A stretch of 64,000 nucleotides of DNA from Diphasiastrum complanatum (taxonomy: Eukaryota > Streptophyta > Lycopodiopsida > Lycopodiales > Lycopodiaceae). Both the position numbers and the translations under genes were made by a program. The notes under the pieces were generated by a model. It searched no databases and had not been told where the DNA came from. It saw nothing but the letters and a program-made list of their open reading frames with translations. This document shows positions 34,070 through 44,150 of this stretch, in pieces (within the stretch, counting starts at the first letter, position 1; each line of letters opens with the position of its first letter). The stretch spans positions 3,395,246-3,459,245 of the forward strand of contig CM055111.1 in the NCBI GenBank assembly GCA_029204225.1, in the 5' to 3' direction.

Positions 34070-34588
34070 GACCTTCCTTTTCATATAGCTCTGTTAAACG
34101 TTGACCATTGAAGAACTGAAAATCATGCAATTGAGGCATGCGAGGAATTTGAGGCTCTCTTGGCTTTTAGCTGGACCTCCGGTGCGCATTGCTTGTTTGA
34201 AATAATCTGATTCAGAGTAATTGCGCTTCCGTTCATGCTTTGGCTGCTCAATCCTATTCTTTGCAATCATCTTTTTCAGGTTCAACTTCCCTTCCTCCTT
34301 TTCATCTTTATCATCAAAGTCATAAAAACCAGCAACATCATCCATCTTGAATTTGATGGCATCCTCAGTAAACTTCCTCATTTTATCTTCAAGCTCAACT
34401 ATGGCTTCTTCTCCTTTTGCAATTATTTGGTCAATGTTTTCATCTGTGATTGTGCTATCTTTTGAACTGAAGACCATCACTATGTTTTTTATTATTCTTT
34501 CATAGTCTGTAAGCTCTTTGTAGTGCTCCTTGTAGCATTGCATATCCATGAGCGCTAGCTCATTGCGTGTTACTAAGTGCTGATCCAT
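34070..34588 (-). pseudogene. Captured ISWI chromatin-remodeller fragment (right copy)
   Basis: ISWI proteins are ATPases that slide nucleosomes. The minus strand encodes about 155 codons: VFSSKDSTITDENIDQIIAK, GEEAIVELEDKMRKFTEDAI, KFKMDDVAGFYDFDDKDEKE, KRNYSESDYFKQAMRTGGPA, then by frameshift PQIPRMPQLHDFQFFN and RLTELYEKEG. This is colinear with the region between the SNF2 helicase and HAND-SANT-SLIDE of plant CHR11/CHR17 proteins, as I recall that family. It is better preserved than the left copy, which has an internal deletion here. About 40 N-terminal codons (HYKELTDYERIIKN) are not ISWI-like. It is antisense to R, cannot be a working enzyme, and could be read as antisense RNA from the LTR. 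Confidence 0.85.
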
Positions 34589-34769
34589 GAGCGCTGGCTC
34601 AATGAGGTCACGAATTCTAGGCTCTGGCCATGCACGTACCTCTTCATTTGTCTATTAAAGCTGCTCTGTCAGACTTCATCCATACCTTTTGAGAGCACTG
34701 GTTCGTAGGTGGTTCAACACATTCTAGGAACTCTGCATTGTCATGAATTGTCGTGCATTATCTCTTACA

Positions 34770-35060
34770 TTGGCTACATCATCTCTTACATTCGGCTACA
34801 TTCACCGTCGGTTACATTCCCTCTCTCTCTATATTCCCCGTCGCCTACATTTTTTCTCTCTCTAAAAGCGTCGGTTGAGATCCTCTCTCTCTAAAAACTG
34901 TCGGTTGAGATCCTCTCTCTCTAAAAGAACATAGGTTGAGATCCTCTCTCTCTAAAAAGCGTCGGTTGAGATTTTCTTTCTCTTACTAGCCCCTGTGCCC
35001 ACCTTGACAGAATCTTCCTAGCACCCTACTTGCCCCTGTGCTCACGCTGCCAAAATTTTT
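34770..35060. repeat. Minisatellites inside R (right copy)
   Basis: Four to five units of about 32 bases around 'cggttgagatcctctctctc' plus 'taaaaa' lie at 34868-34990. Degenerate forms (tacattccctctctctctatattccccgtcg) precede them and the 'gcacccta(c)ttgcccctgtgc' unit follows to 35060. Confidence 0.75.
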
Positions 35061-35548
35061 CGAGCACCCCAACTGATCGCCCAAGTAACCAAGAAAAAAA
35101 TTTGCCGTCATTTTTAAGATTTCTACAAGTATCTTTCATCAACAATCCAATGCTCCAAAGAAACCAACCTTTTCTATAAAGGTCCCTTTCTAAGTTTGTA
35201 AATTCCCTGTCTTCGTGTAGCCTTAACTTTTGCGTTTAACGTCGGAATTCAGTGCATTAAGAGCAAAAATTGCTCAGTTCACTACGCTGAGTACAATGAT
35301 CATCATTTCGTCATCATTATGTACTTCTTATTTTTAATTTTATTTTAGGACCCACCCTTTGTCCTAAGTTGTTTACACTTTATGTTTTATTCATTCAGTT
35401 GACCATATCTCATTCGTTTGAGCTCGAATTTCAATGCCATAGAAAGCAAACTTCATTAGCTCAACAAGATTGTCAGTGAATAAGTCTTATTGGGATCAAA
35501 ATTTGATATTTTTCAAAAGTCCTATTTATTTGCTCTAATCGAAAAAAC
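35061..35548 (+). other. Non-coding segment of R
   Basis: AT-rich, no frame. It is conserved in all three R copies (8000-8440 inverted, and 53820-54290 inverted). Confidence 0.5.
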
Positions 35549-35927
35549 CATTAGAGGAGTTCTAAATCCAAAAAAGACCCTTTGTAAAGATTCTTTTTAT
35601 ATTTTTTCTCAAATTTTTCTTACAGATGGACCAATCAAAACACTCAATTTTGAAATCCACATAGCATAACTTTTTTGAATCCACATTTTGATTCCACACT
35701 AAAAATGGCATAACTTTCTAGTGGCAAGTCCGAATTTAGCGAAGTTTGGTGCATTGGAAAGCGCTCAACAAGGGCTTTCCAATGATATGTTAGATGACAT
35801 ACTTCTGAGCATTGACTAAAAGGTTATGGCAAGTCAAAAGTATTTGTCTTACAATATTTTAATAATATAAAACACATCTTGCATGAATTCTTAAAGGGTC
35901 TTTTTGGAGCTCAAATCTCCCCTAATG
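35549..35927 (+). mobile_element. MITE 1 in R, right arm only
   Basis: A 379 base element with terminal inverted repeats CATTAGAGGAGTTCTAAATC and its imperfect partner ending CTCCCCTAATG. It is absent at the equivalent site in the left arm (near 7955) and in the third R fragment (near 53828), which show the empty site. It has no ORF. The CATTA/CACTA-like start hints at a CACTA-type MITE, but no target duplication is evident. Confidence 0.75.
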
Positions 35928-36046
35928 TCATGCCTATTGTTACTGCTTAACTACACCTTGTTAAAACTAGTTTCCATTACATCTCCACTTTCTTCCCAAG
36001 ATTGCAATCCACAATTTCAAGATTTAGTTATTCCAGATCGACTCTA

Positions 36047-38585
36047 ATGGATTGGCATTATGAACAAGAGGATGATGATCAGTCATACTGTGATGACGAT
36101 TGTGACAATGATGTGGGGGAATATTGGGATCAAGGTGATGATTACATCGAAGATCATGATCAAGGTGACAACATCGCTGATGACAATCAGTATCAAGACC
36201 AGAACGACGATTTTGCTAATGATCATCAGTATCAGAACTAAACGACACTTCAGAACTTGACCATTACTTTGAAGATTTCAACAACGATCAGCAAAGTGAA
36301 GAACAACACGAACCAGTCATTGAAGATGGCTCTGCAGATGAAGCAGTTGAACCATGTGATGGTCAGGATGAACTAGAGTTCAATGATGGTGATAATCAGG
36401 ATCAAGATCAATTCCAATTTACTACTGAGGATCAGTTTGAAGCGACAAGCATGGATGAGTAACAACAGGTGCAAAGTGGAACAAAATATCACACTGAGCC
36501 CGTGGATCAATTCTATGATCTTGATGAACTCAAAAGACGACATCACCATGCTGTAGGACAACATTTTGATCATAATGAAGATGATAATGTTGATTATGAG
36601 GCCTATGAAGATGCCTATGAAAGTGAAAAAATTGATTACAATGCATTAGAGGAGTTTTGAGCTCCAAAAAGACCCTTTAAGAATCCGTGCAAGATGTAGT
36701 TTATATTATTAAAATATTATAGCACTAATACTTTTGACTTGCCATAACTTTTTAATCGTAGCTTAGAAGTATGTCATGTAACATATCACTGAAAGCTTTT
36801 GTTGAGCGCTTTCCAATGCATGAAACTTTGCTAAATTTGGACTTACCACTAAGAAGTTATGCCAGTTTTAGTGTGGAATAAAAATGTGGACTCAAAAAGT
36901 TACATTACGTAGATTTCAAATTTGAGTGTTTTGATTGGTACATGTGTAAGAAAAAATTGAGAAAAAATATAAAAAGAATCTTTACAAAGGGCCCTTTCTG
37001 GATTTAGAACTCCTCTAGTGAAGGGTGTTCTCTCTATGCCACTACAAGTATGATTGGTCCTTCTCTGATGGGTACATCATTTGCTTATGCAAACGATTTT
37101 AAGGAGGGAAGGAATACTACTATGGCTAGTGGAGCGACAATTTCCAGTCCCTATGTCAATTTTGTGGGAAGTCTAATGCCATCAACTCAACAACAGTGGG
37201 TCAATATTCATGGAAGATCAAATAATAGCGTAGACCCTACTATCAATAAAGTGAGCGGTGGAACAAAAGAAATATTAGGTACACTTTTAACTGCCATACA
37301 GGATAGTACCGAACAAATGAAACAAACAGGGAAACAATTACAAGAAAGGTCAGAGCGAAGATGGGAAGAAATGTACAACAAGATGGCTGCTCGTTTTGAC
37401 TCTATCTTGCAATCGGCTGGTATTCCACAACAACCAATTGATATTTGAACTACTAATCCTGAATTCTGTACCACTGTTGATGTCTATGGAACAACGCTTT
37501 CTCTAGTCCAAGGGCAAACTTCCAAGCCAAAGGTAGATATCGATCGAGATGTTTTGAGCAAACAAGATCATGAATCTTTTGATGAAGCTGATGATTTCAA
37601 GGAAGAAAGCAAAATTCTTAATATCGATCTATCTTCCACGGAGACAAATCATTATTAGCAAAGCACCAATGGACAAGTGGATGAAGACCAACTTGAGAAT
37701 CTAGATCAAGTCTTGTCCGATAGTTGTAATGATCATGACCAAGGTCAAAATAAGGAGGTATACTATGAGCAGAACAAACTTCTACAATGACAGTTAGATT
37801 ATGGAGTACAATTCAATTGTCGAGAATTATGCTCTACTCCACAAATCAGTGGTTACGACCATATTATTGATAATGATCTATATGGAATTATTCCTGAACA
37901 TGGATCAAGCGATCGATATAACATTGATGCAAAATTCAAATACCAATATAGCAACGAGCTTTTTGATGATGAAATTGTTATCAACATTGCTTCAATGAAG
38001 TCAATAATAAGAGATGCATCCAAAGATCTGAAGCAAATCTGCACCGAGCTACCAATCAATGAATCTAATGTGATATTGATGCCAGGAGTTGGTGCAAAAT
38101 CTTTGAATATTCTGGCGTTGGGGAATGTCATCAATCCTATCAACAAGGAAAATATGTTAACTTGGAAATTGAATTTAAAACCGTCAAATTCCTTGTGTAC
38201 AGATGACCAAAAAGATCCCTACACTGCATGGGATTTGATGAATCTGAATGTGGGATGCATGGCTCTAATAACTACTATGGAGTTACAAATGGATACCACG
38301 ATGCTACATCAAGGAGCTATGCATAAGGCTATAGCACCGGGTGCAGTGACAAAAAAAGACGCATCTGGAATTGGATAGCCCATCCAATCAAGGAAGATAC
38401 TGAGGAAGAAGACTTTCGAATGTCTGTTGCTTGGATCTTGTCAACCCATGCAGAACTAATGCAACTTGAGGCTTTTCTGTTTTTCATCAATCTCTTCTTC
38501 AATGATCTTATCAAATCTATGGGATCAGTTGTAGATCAAAGGTCCTTTATGAAGAATTCTCGTTGCAACCTTGTTCTACGCTAAA
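36047..38585 (+). pseudogene. R-encoded acidic protein of unknown family (right copy)
   Basis: The first ATG (36047) opens MDWHYEQEDDDQSY, followed by a D/E/Q/N/Y-rich region (about 200 codons) interrupted by a frameshift at about 36239 and by MITE 2. The frame continues at 37035 with MIGPSLMGTSFAYAND, GSLMPSTQQQWVNIHG, a helical segment (EILGTLLTAIQDSTEQMKQT; RRWEEMYNKMAARFDSIL), then VDVYGTTLSLVQGQTSKP, DNDLYGIIPEHGSSD and LMPGVGAKSLNILALGNVIN to 38378. A shifted frame adds EEDFRMSVAWILSTHAELMQ and NLFFNDLIKSMGSVVD to about 38583. Overall about 700 codons without similarity I can name. Gag-like is possible because of its position behind the leader. Confidence 0.6.
36644..37020 (-). mobile_element. 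MITE 2 in R, right arm only
   Basis: A 377 base copy of the same family as MITE 1 in opposite orientation, with ends CATTAGAGGAGTTTTGAGC and CTCCTCTAGTG. It interrupts the long R ORF at the codons after YEDAYESE. The empty site is seen near 7240 in the left arm. Confidence 0.75.
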
Positions 38586-38755
38586 AAGTTGAGACAACAA
38601 TATCTGATGGTAGATGGCTACTGACAAGAATAATACAAGAAAATATGTTTCTTACTCAGGTCGGCCAAATATCTTCGACTACCACCAACGGATTCATGAA
38701 GCATGGCACCAACAAAAGAGCTACATGGTCTTCATTTTTGAGGGCAAAAATGCTT

Positions 38756-38768
38756 AAAGTAGGGGGAG
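38756..38768 (+). other. Polypurine tract of R
   Basis: AAAGTAGGGGGAG ends at the base before the 3' LTR, as needed for plus-strand priming. Confidence 0.85.
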
Positions 38769-39328
38769 TGTCATGTGTTGCATGTAATTAGCCCATGAGC
38801 TTACTATTGAATTGCCAAATATAGCTATGGAGCTAAATTAGATTAGAACCAGTCAATAGGACAGTTAATAAAGTGGTTCAAACAACCTCACTAGAATTGA
38901 GAATAGCTTCTTGTAATAATGGTTGTAAGGCCCAATTTAGCTAAATAAGGTCCCAAACTTATAGTAGAGGCACAAATGACCACTACAAATAGCTGAGGTC
39001 ATGCAAAATTTGGAGGCTTTTGTTCATTTTGTAATTTCGAGTTTTAAGAGATCTTGGAGCTTCTCTTGGAGAGCTTTCTTGATGGAGAAAATGGTTCATG
39101 TGTCTAAAATCACATGAGAGCTATGATCATGCTCTACAGTTAGGCCCTATCTTGTGAATGATCAATGATCATGAATAAAGATACCTTACTTTCCTATTTT
39201 GGTGAAGGTTTGCTACTTTTAGCTATCTTCTTGATTTTTGACTAGTTTCTTGATTTCTTGCATTTCCATTGCAATTTGATGTTTAATGAATGGATTAGAT
39301 GTTTGAATGCTAAGGTTGGCACATGACA
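38769..39328 (+). repeat. 3' LTR of R (right copy)
   Basis: 560 bases, TGTCATGTGTTGC to GGCACATGACA. It keeps the intact 3' end that the 5' LTR has lost. Confidence 0.9.
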
Positions 39329-39823
39329 CTTTCAAAGACACTATATTTTTTGGGTAGAAATACATTATACACTATTTTAAACTAATACCTTTGACTTGCC
39401 ATAAATTTTTAACCGTACCTTGAAAGTATGTCATGTACCATATTATCGGAAAGCACTTGTCAAACGCTTTCTAACGCACCAAACTCCCCTGCTAAAATTG
39501 GACTTATCGCTAAAAAGTTATGTCCTTTTTAATGTGGACTCAAAAAATTATGATTAATAAAATCCCCATAACTTTGACTTGCCATAACGTTTTAACTGTA
39601 GCTCGAAAGTATGTCATGTAACATATCATTGGAAAGCGCTCATTTGCGCTTTCTAGTGCACCAAACTCCGCTGAAATTGCACTTACCACTAAAAAGTTGT
39701 CATTTTTAATGTGGCCTCAAAAACAATTATGAGTAATAAATTCCCCAAAAAGTGAAATGTACTACCAAAAGGTACAATAGAAAATGAGTTTTTCTTTTGT
39801 ACCACCAAAACATGCTTTTAGCC

Positions 39824-40345
39824 AGGATCTATCTCCTAGAATCTAGGAATCTAGAAGGTCAACACTAGCCACCAATGATGATGTGGCAAATTTAGAATCT
39901 AAGCTAAATGGATTAGGATAAGCTCAATGAGCTGTCTCACACGTGCTGGAAGTGGCTTAGAGAGAGAAATCCACTATTGTGTACTTGATCTATGATGGAT
40001 CCATTTTGATGCCAATGATGAGCATTGGTTTGGGAGCAAATCTTGATGTTATCACTCTCTTATGCATGATATTTTGATGTGAATGTTTAAGAACTTGTTA
40101 GTAATCATTTTCTTTGTCAGTTGTATACTCATTGGTTTTCACACGTGTGAGGATGTAGGATCATTAATCTTGATTGTTCTTGCTTGGAAGTGTAGTAATT
40201 GACAATGAAAGCTAGTTTTGAGTGCTTGTCTTGATCTTTAATCATCCAAGTTGCCAATCACTCTTATTGATCTAAAATAGGTCTAATTAAGATCCATTTT
40301 TTTATTTTTATCACATATATGTCAAACATGTCTAGAACCCTCTTA
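39824..40345 (+). repeat. LTR-like sequence, copia type (right arm outer end)
   Basis: Inverted copy of 4008-4530. It starts 'aggatctatctcctagaatc' after the TIR of M and contains 'ttttcacacgtgtgagg'. The copy at 23510-23864 is in the left-arm orientation. Confidence 0.5.
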
Positions 40346-42170
40346 AGTTGTGTACTTCAAAAATGGGTATGAATGGTATGTTGTCTGCGATGTACCAAAG
40401 CTATCTTCCACATAGATTTTTTGCGCATGATAGTGATGGACAGCATCACATATTGTGTGTAGTTTCAGAAGCTAGCTTTGATCTAAATGACTAGCGTTGA
40501 AGCACTTTCTTGCTCTGCAAACGGTTGCTTATATTCAAACTCTTTATTATAAATATGAAAGGATGATAACTTGTCTTGTTAACTATAGTACACAATGAGC
40601 ACTACTATCCTTCAAAGGATAGCATGACTGTTCGGTTGTTTTATGAGTAAGGAAGGTTACGTACAAAGTCCAGAGATGGAGTTGCTCTACTTTCATTTTA
40701 TCATAGAAAAGTTACAACTCAGATACTTGCACGTTTTGGTTCTAATTAGTAGAGTCTCATGATTTAACCTGACTGCTATCATGCTATTGACTGGTTGCTA
40801 TTTCAAAGAAAATACTAGCGTGATCAATCACTAACAGATATAACAAACGCTTCTTGTAGCATCGAATATTACTACGACCTTCTTTTTCGATTAGGTTTGA
40901 TTTTGAACCATAAGATAATAAGCGTCTAAATAGGTATGCACATAAAACCATTCGCTCCCGATTGATGTAAGCGATCAATAAAAGGCTTTCTTTAATATGT
41001 GGAGTTCTGTTTTTCACATTATGTGACAATAACATTACGAATGATTTGATTCTAAAGAAAGCAAGAGCACTCAAAGGATTAACATGGCATTCTCACAAGA
41101 AAACACATTTACGATCATCCATGTATGAGTTCTCGAAACAAATTTTATACTCTACATACACCACTTACGCTCAAAAGGGAGGTAACAACTCTGATAATGA
41201 TTACACCTATGTCATCTTGTAACAAGGTTTTTTCTTCAAATTATCTTGGACAACATGGATTTGCGTAAGATAAACGGTTCTTACAAAAGGATTAGAATGG
41301 CACGGATCTACCCTAATACCTTGTAAAAACCACGAAAACCTAACCAATAACATATAACCTATCCAAAACATTTTCACATATCACTCCATCCAAGAATTTA
41401 ATGTTTATGCTTCTTCCACATAGACATATCCATTACTAATATAGTATATAGATTAACCTTAGTGGGAGTATTGGTAGTTATACCTAACTATTTAGATCAT
41501 CCAACTTGATTTTTACATAATTGATTCACCTCAATACATAAGATCTGGGAGTCATATCCAATATGTTATAGATGTAACTTGCACTTAATGCCATGTGCAA
41601 GGGATAAAATGTTAGAATATTTATCCACTGAGGGGCTGATCTCATTGGAAGAAGATCTACATGTAATTGACATTACCTTCTTTTCTCTCTGATGCATGAA
41701 TTTTTTTGTTTGACAAGCACTCCGCATTTATCAACTGTCTATAAATGGCAAGTCATACTTTTAGAATAGCTCAAGAATGAACTTTTTTATTTATCTATCC
41801 ATATCCAAATCACCTTGTAGAGAGTTTAGGATATTGGTGCATATCCAAGTTTTTGAGAGATCCATGTCACTTCAAAGTTGCTTCCTCCATATAATTCAAA
41901 TATTGGTCTTCGAGTCAACTACAGAGACATTGTGAAAATTTGGACCAACTATTCCAACTGAGCGCTCCACCAAATGTTCTACCTGAGTGCCACGACCAAG
42001 TGCTCTTACAGAGCGCTCCAATCAACTCGACTTCTGCCAAATCTCTTGATCGAACTTCAACAAAATTTTTCAACCAAGAGATTCTAGCCGAAGCAATTAT
42101 TTAAAGGCTCAACCAATGGCATCAACCGACAGATCAGTCAAATGAGTCCTTCATTCAATGGAAGTCCAGC
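40346..42170. other. Unassigned AT-rich sequence
   Basis: No recognised gene. A 96 codon minus-strand frame (40784-41074) has no motif and K/R-rich low-information composition. A 'gcaattatttaaaggctc' promoter-like box near 42100 and pyrimidine-rich text before it look like an LTR, but no boundary was found. Confidence 0.3.
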
Positions 42171-42494
42171 TTGGATACTATCAAAGATAGCAGCTGCATG
42201 TACCTATATCACCAATTGTGCAGTAGTGAGACAATCTTCATGAAGAGGAACGCAGATTGCAGACTAGCTGAGCAGGACCAGACAAACATCACCTGCCACT
42301 TCCTCACCACAGCTGCAATAGATGGATACGCAGCAACCACAATCACCACAAGAGCAATCCCCTGCTGCTACAAGATCCAGGTCCCCATCACCAACTGGGA
42401 CATTCCAACTACTCACATGATCCCCTCACATTCCACTCCGGAATCACTATATATCAGTTGTCTTCAAAGGAGTTTTCCCTACTATGCGGTGTAG
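42171..42494 (+). CDS. Unassigned small ORF
   Basis: 107 codons, MDTIKDSSCMYLYHQLCSSE to SCLQRSFPYYAV. It is Cys/Thr/Ile-rich, with no motif I recognise. The base composition is more balanced than that of its surroundings, which is why it is listed. It could be a remnant exon or chance. An upstream TTTAAAGG box lies about 70 bases away. Confidence 0.2.
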   Translation: MDTIKDSSCMYLYHQLCSSETIFMKRNADCRLAEQDQTNITCHFLTTAAIDGYAATTITTRAIPCCYKIQVPITNWDIPTTHMIPSHSTPESLYISCLQRSFPYYAV

Positions 42495-42639
42495 AGAAGG
42501 TTTGGAAATCCACACATGACAGAGAATGCGCCCTACCTAGCTTGAAGTCATCCTTTTCTGCTTTACGGTATGTGGTTTTGCTCATTTCATATCTTTGCCT
42601 TCATCTCTTTACAATATATGAATGATATCAACCTTTTTT

Positions 42640-42765
42640 TAGTGATAAATATGATAGTGTTGGTCCACTGTCCAGCGATGGATCACAATGAGGGATCACA
42701 ATTATGTTTTCATGGCTTTTTTATCATAAATATTGTTCATTGTCCAGCGATGAACTAGTGAGGAA
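42640..42765 (+). repeat. Short imperfect direct repeat
   Basis: 'tccactgtccagcgatgga' near 42663 recurs as 'ttcattgtccagcgatgaa' near 42737, 74 bases later, with related flanks (tttagtgataaatatgatag and tttatcataaatattg). Confidence 0.4.
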
Positions 42766-42958
42766 GCATGCTCAATATAGTATGAATCATTTGACAATAT
42801 ATGTGAGATAGAACGTGTTTTCAGCATATGTTTTCAGATAGTACGTGAAAATATATACATGTTTGACGATATACCTGGGAGATGCTGAAAACATACATGA
42901 GATAGAATGCCTTTTGAAATGCCCAAGCTTTTTCACACTCCAAGATAAATACTTTCAG

Positions 42959-43117
42959 AACACAAGCAAAAGAATGGGCAATTTTAATCTCAACAATCCA
43001 AACTCAGTTGTATCAGGGTCAGGGACAGGAAAGAAAAGACGGTTCACTGGAAAGGAAGGACAAAGTAGTGCAAAGAGCGACCTACCTATTAAAAGGCTAA
43101 ATTTCTACCGGGATTAA
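42959..43117 (+). CDS. Possible terminal exon of an unidentified gene
   Basis: After a pyrimidine/AG acceptor-like site (tactttcag, ending 42958) the frame reads NTSKRMGNFNLNNPNSVVSG, then SGTGKKRRFTGKEGQSSAKS and DLPIKRLNFYRD, stop at 43115-43117. It is basic and polar with no transposon motif. Possible 3' UTR elements follow: 'ttgtattttacttttcag' and AATAAAG at 43384. The longer open frame starts at 42845 but its first part looks non-coding. No upstream exon was found, so this may be a fragment or chance. Confidence 0.25.
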   Translation, partial: NTSKRMGNFNLNNPNSVVSGSGTGKKRRFTGKEGQSSAKSDLPIKRLNFYRD

Positions 43118-43434
43118 TCGATGTGCAGGATGGTAAAAGGACAAAAATCTTTACATTTGGGAAGACTGGACGATGATTTAAAATGCTATTTATGCTATTA
43201 AGTAGTATAACTTCTTTTGGACATGGATAACAACTAACGCTCAACTATGACACATGTCTTCCCCACTATACTAACTCGTGCAGTTTTGTGTTGTGGGATG
43301 GTGGTAGGTATCAGCTGGATGTTTTGAGAGCGGTTATGCTTTATTACAGTATTGTATTTTACTTTTCAGCTTGTTGGTTTATGAATAAAGACTTCAAAGA
43401 GTTTAGTCTTGCTTTGTCAAGAGGAACTACGTGA

Positions 43435-44149
<715 letters not shown>

Positions 44150-44150
<1 letters not shown>

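Larger units (their letters stand above)
32837..39328 (+). mobile_element. LTR retrotransposon R, right copy (no RT)
   Basis: 5' LTR 32837-33394, primer site 33400-33411, leader, antisense ISWI fragment (34070-34588), repeats, long acidic ORF (36047-38580 in pieces), purine tract 38756-38768 and 3' LTR 38769-39328 form a structurally complete element of about 6.5 kb. I count roughly 30 differences between the two LTRs. The flanks (cttta before, ctttc after) may be an imperfect 5 base target duplication. No protease, RT or integrase motif is visible, so it is a non-autonomous (LARD or TR-GAG like) element with a captured gene. Confidence 0.9.
32806..39823. mobile_element. TIR element M, split by retrotransposon R (right arm)
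   Basis: GGCTAAAAGCATGGTTTGGT starts at 32806 and ACCAAAACATGCTTTTAGCC ends at 39823. Only 31 bases lie left of R, the remaining approximately 495 lie right of it (39329-39823). The right part holds two copies of the 'gagtccacattaaaaa' unit. The unit also forms the core of the two MITEs in R, which links all of them to one family. Confidence 0.6.
27651..40345. repeat. Right arm of the ~12 kb inverted repeat
   Basis: This mirror copy of 4008-15910 is longer by about 0.8 kb. Events found only in this arm are two MITE insertions (35549-35927 and 36644-37020), the RNase H segment inside the B LTR (31501-31890) and the deletion in B integrase (28436). The outer end is near 40345, inside 'gtcaaacatgtctaga'. 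Confidence 0.9.

Noticed and set aside
34094-34588. An intact ISWI-type host gene
   Set aside because: The helicase core, SANT and SLIDE parts are missing, a frameshift follows AKSQE, and it sits inside the LTRs of R.
4008-40345. The inverted repeat as a pure assembly artefact
   Set aside because: The arms differ by many substitutions and by clean insertions with visible empty sites, which would not arise from duplicated assembly of one locus. Long reads would still be the decisive test.
40784-41074. 96 codon minus-strand ORF
   Set aside because: No motif, and its composition is compatible with chance in AT-rich DNA; a comparison with copia RNase H did not hold up.
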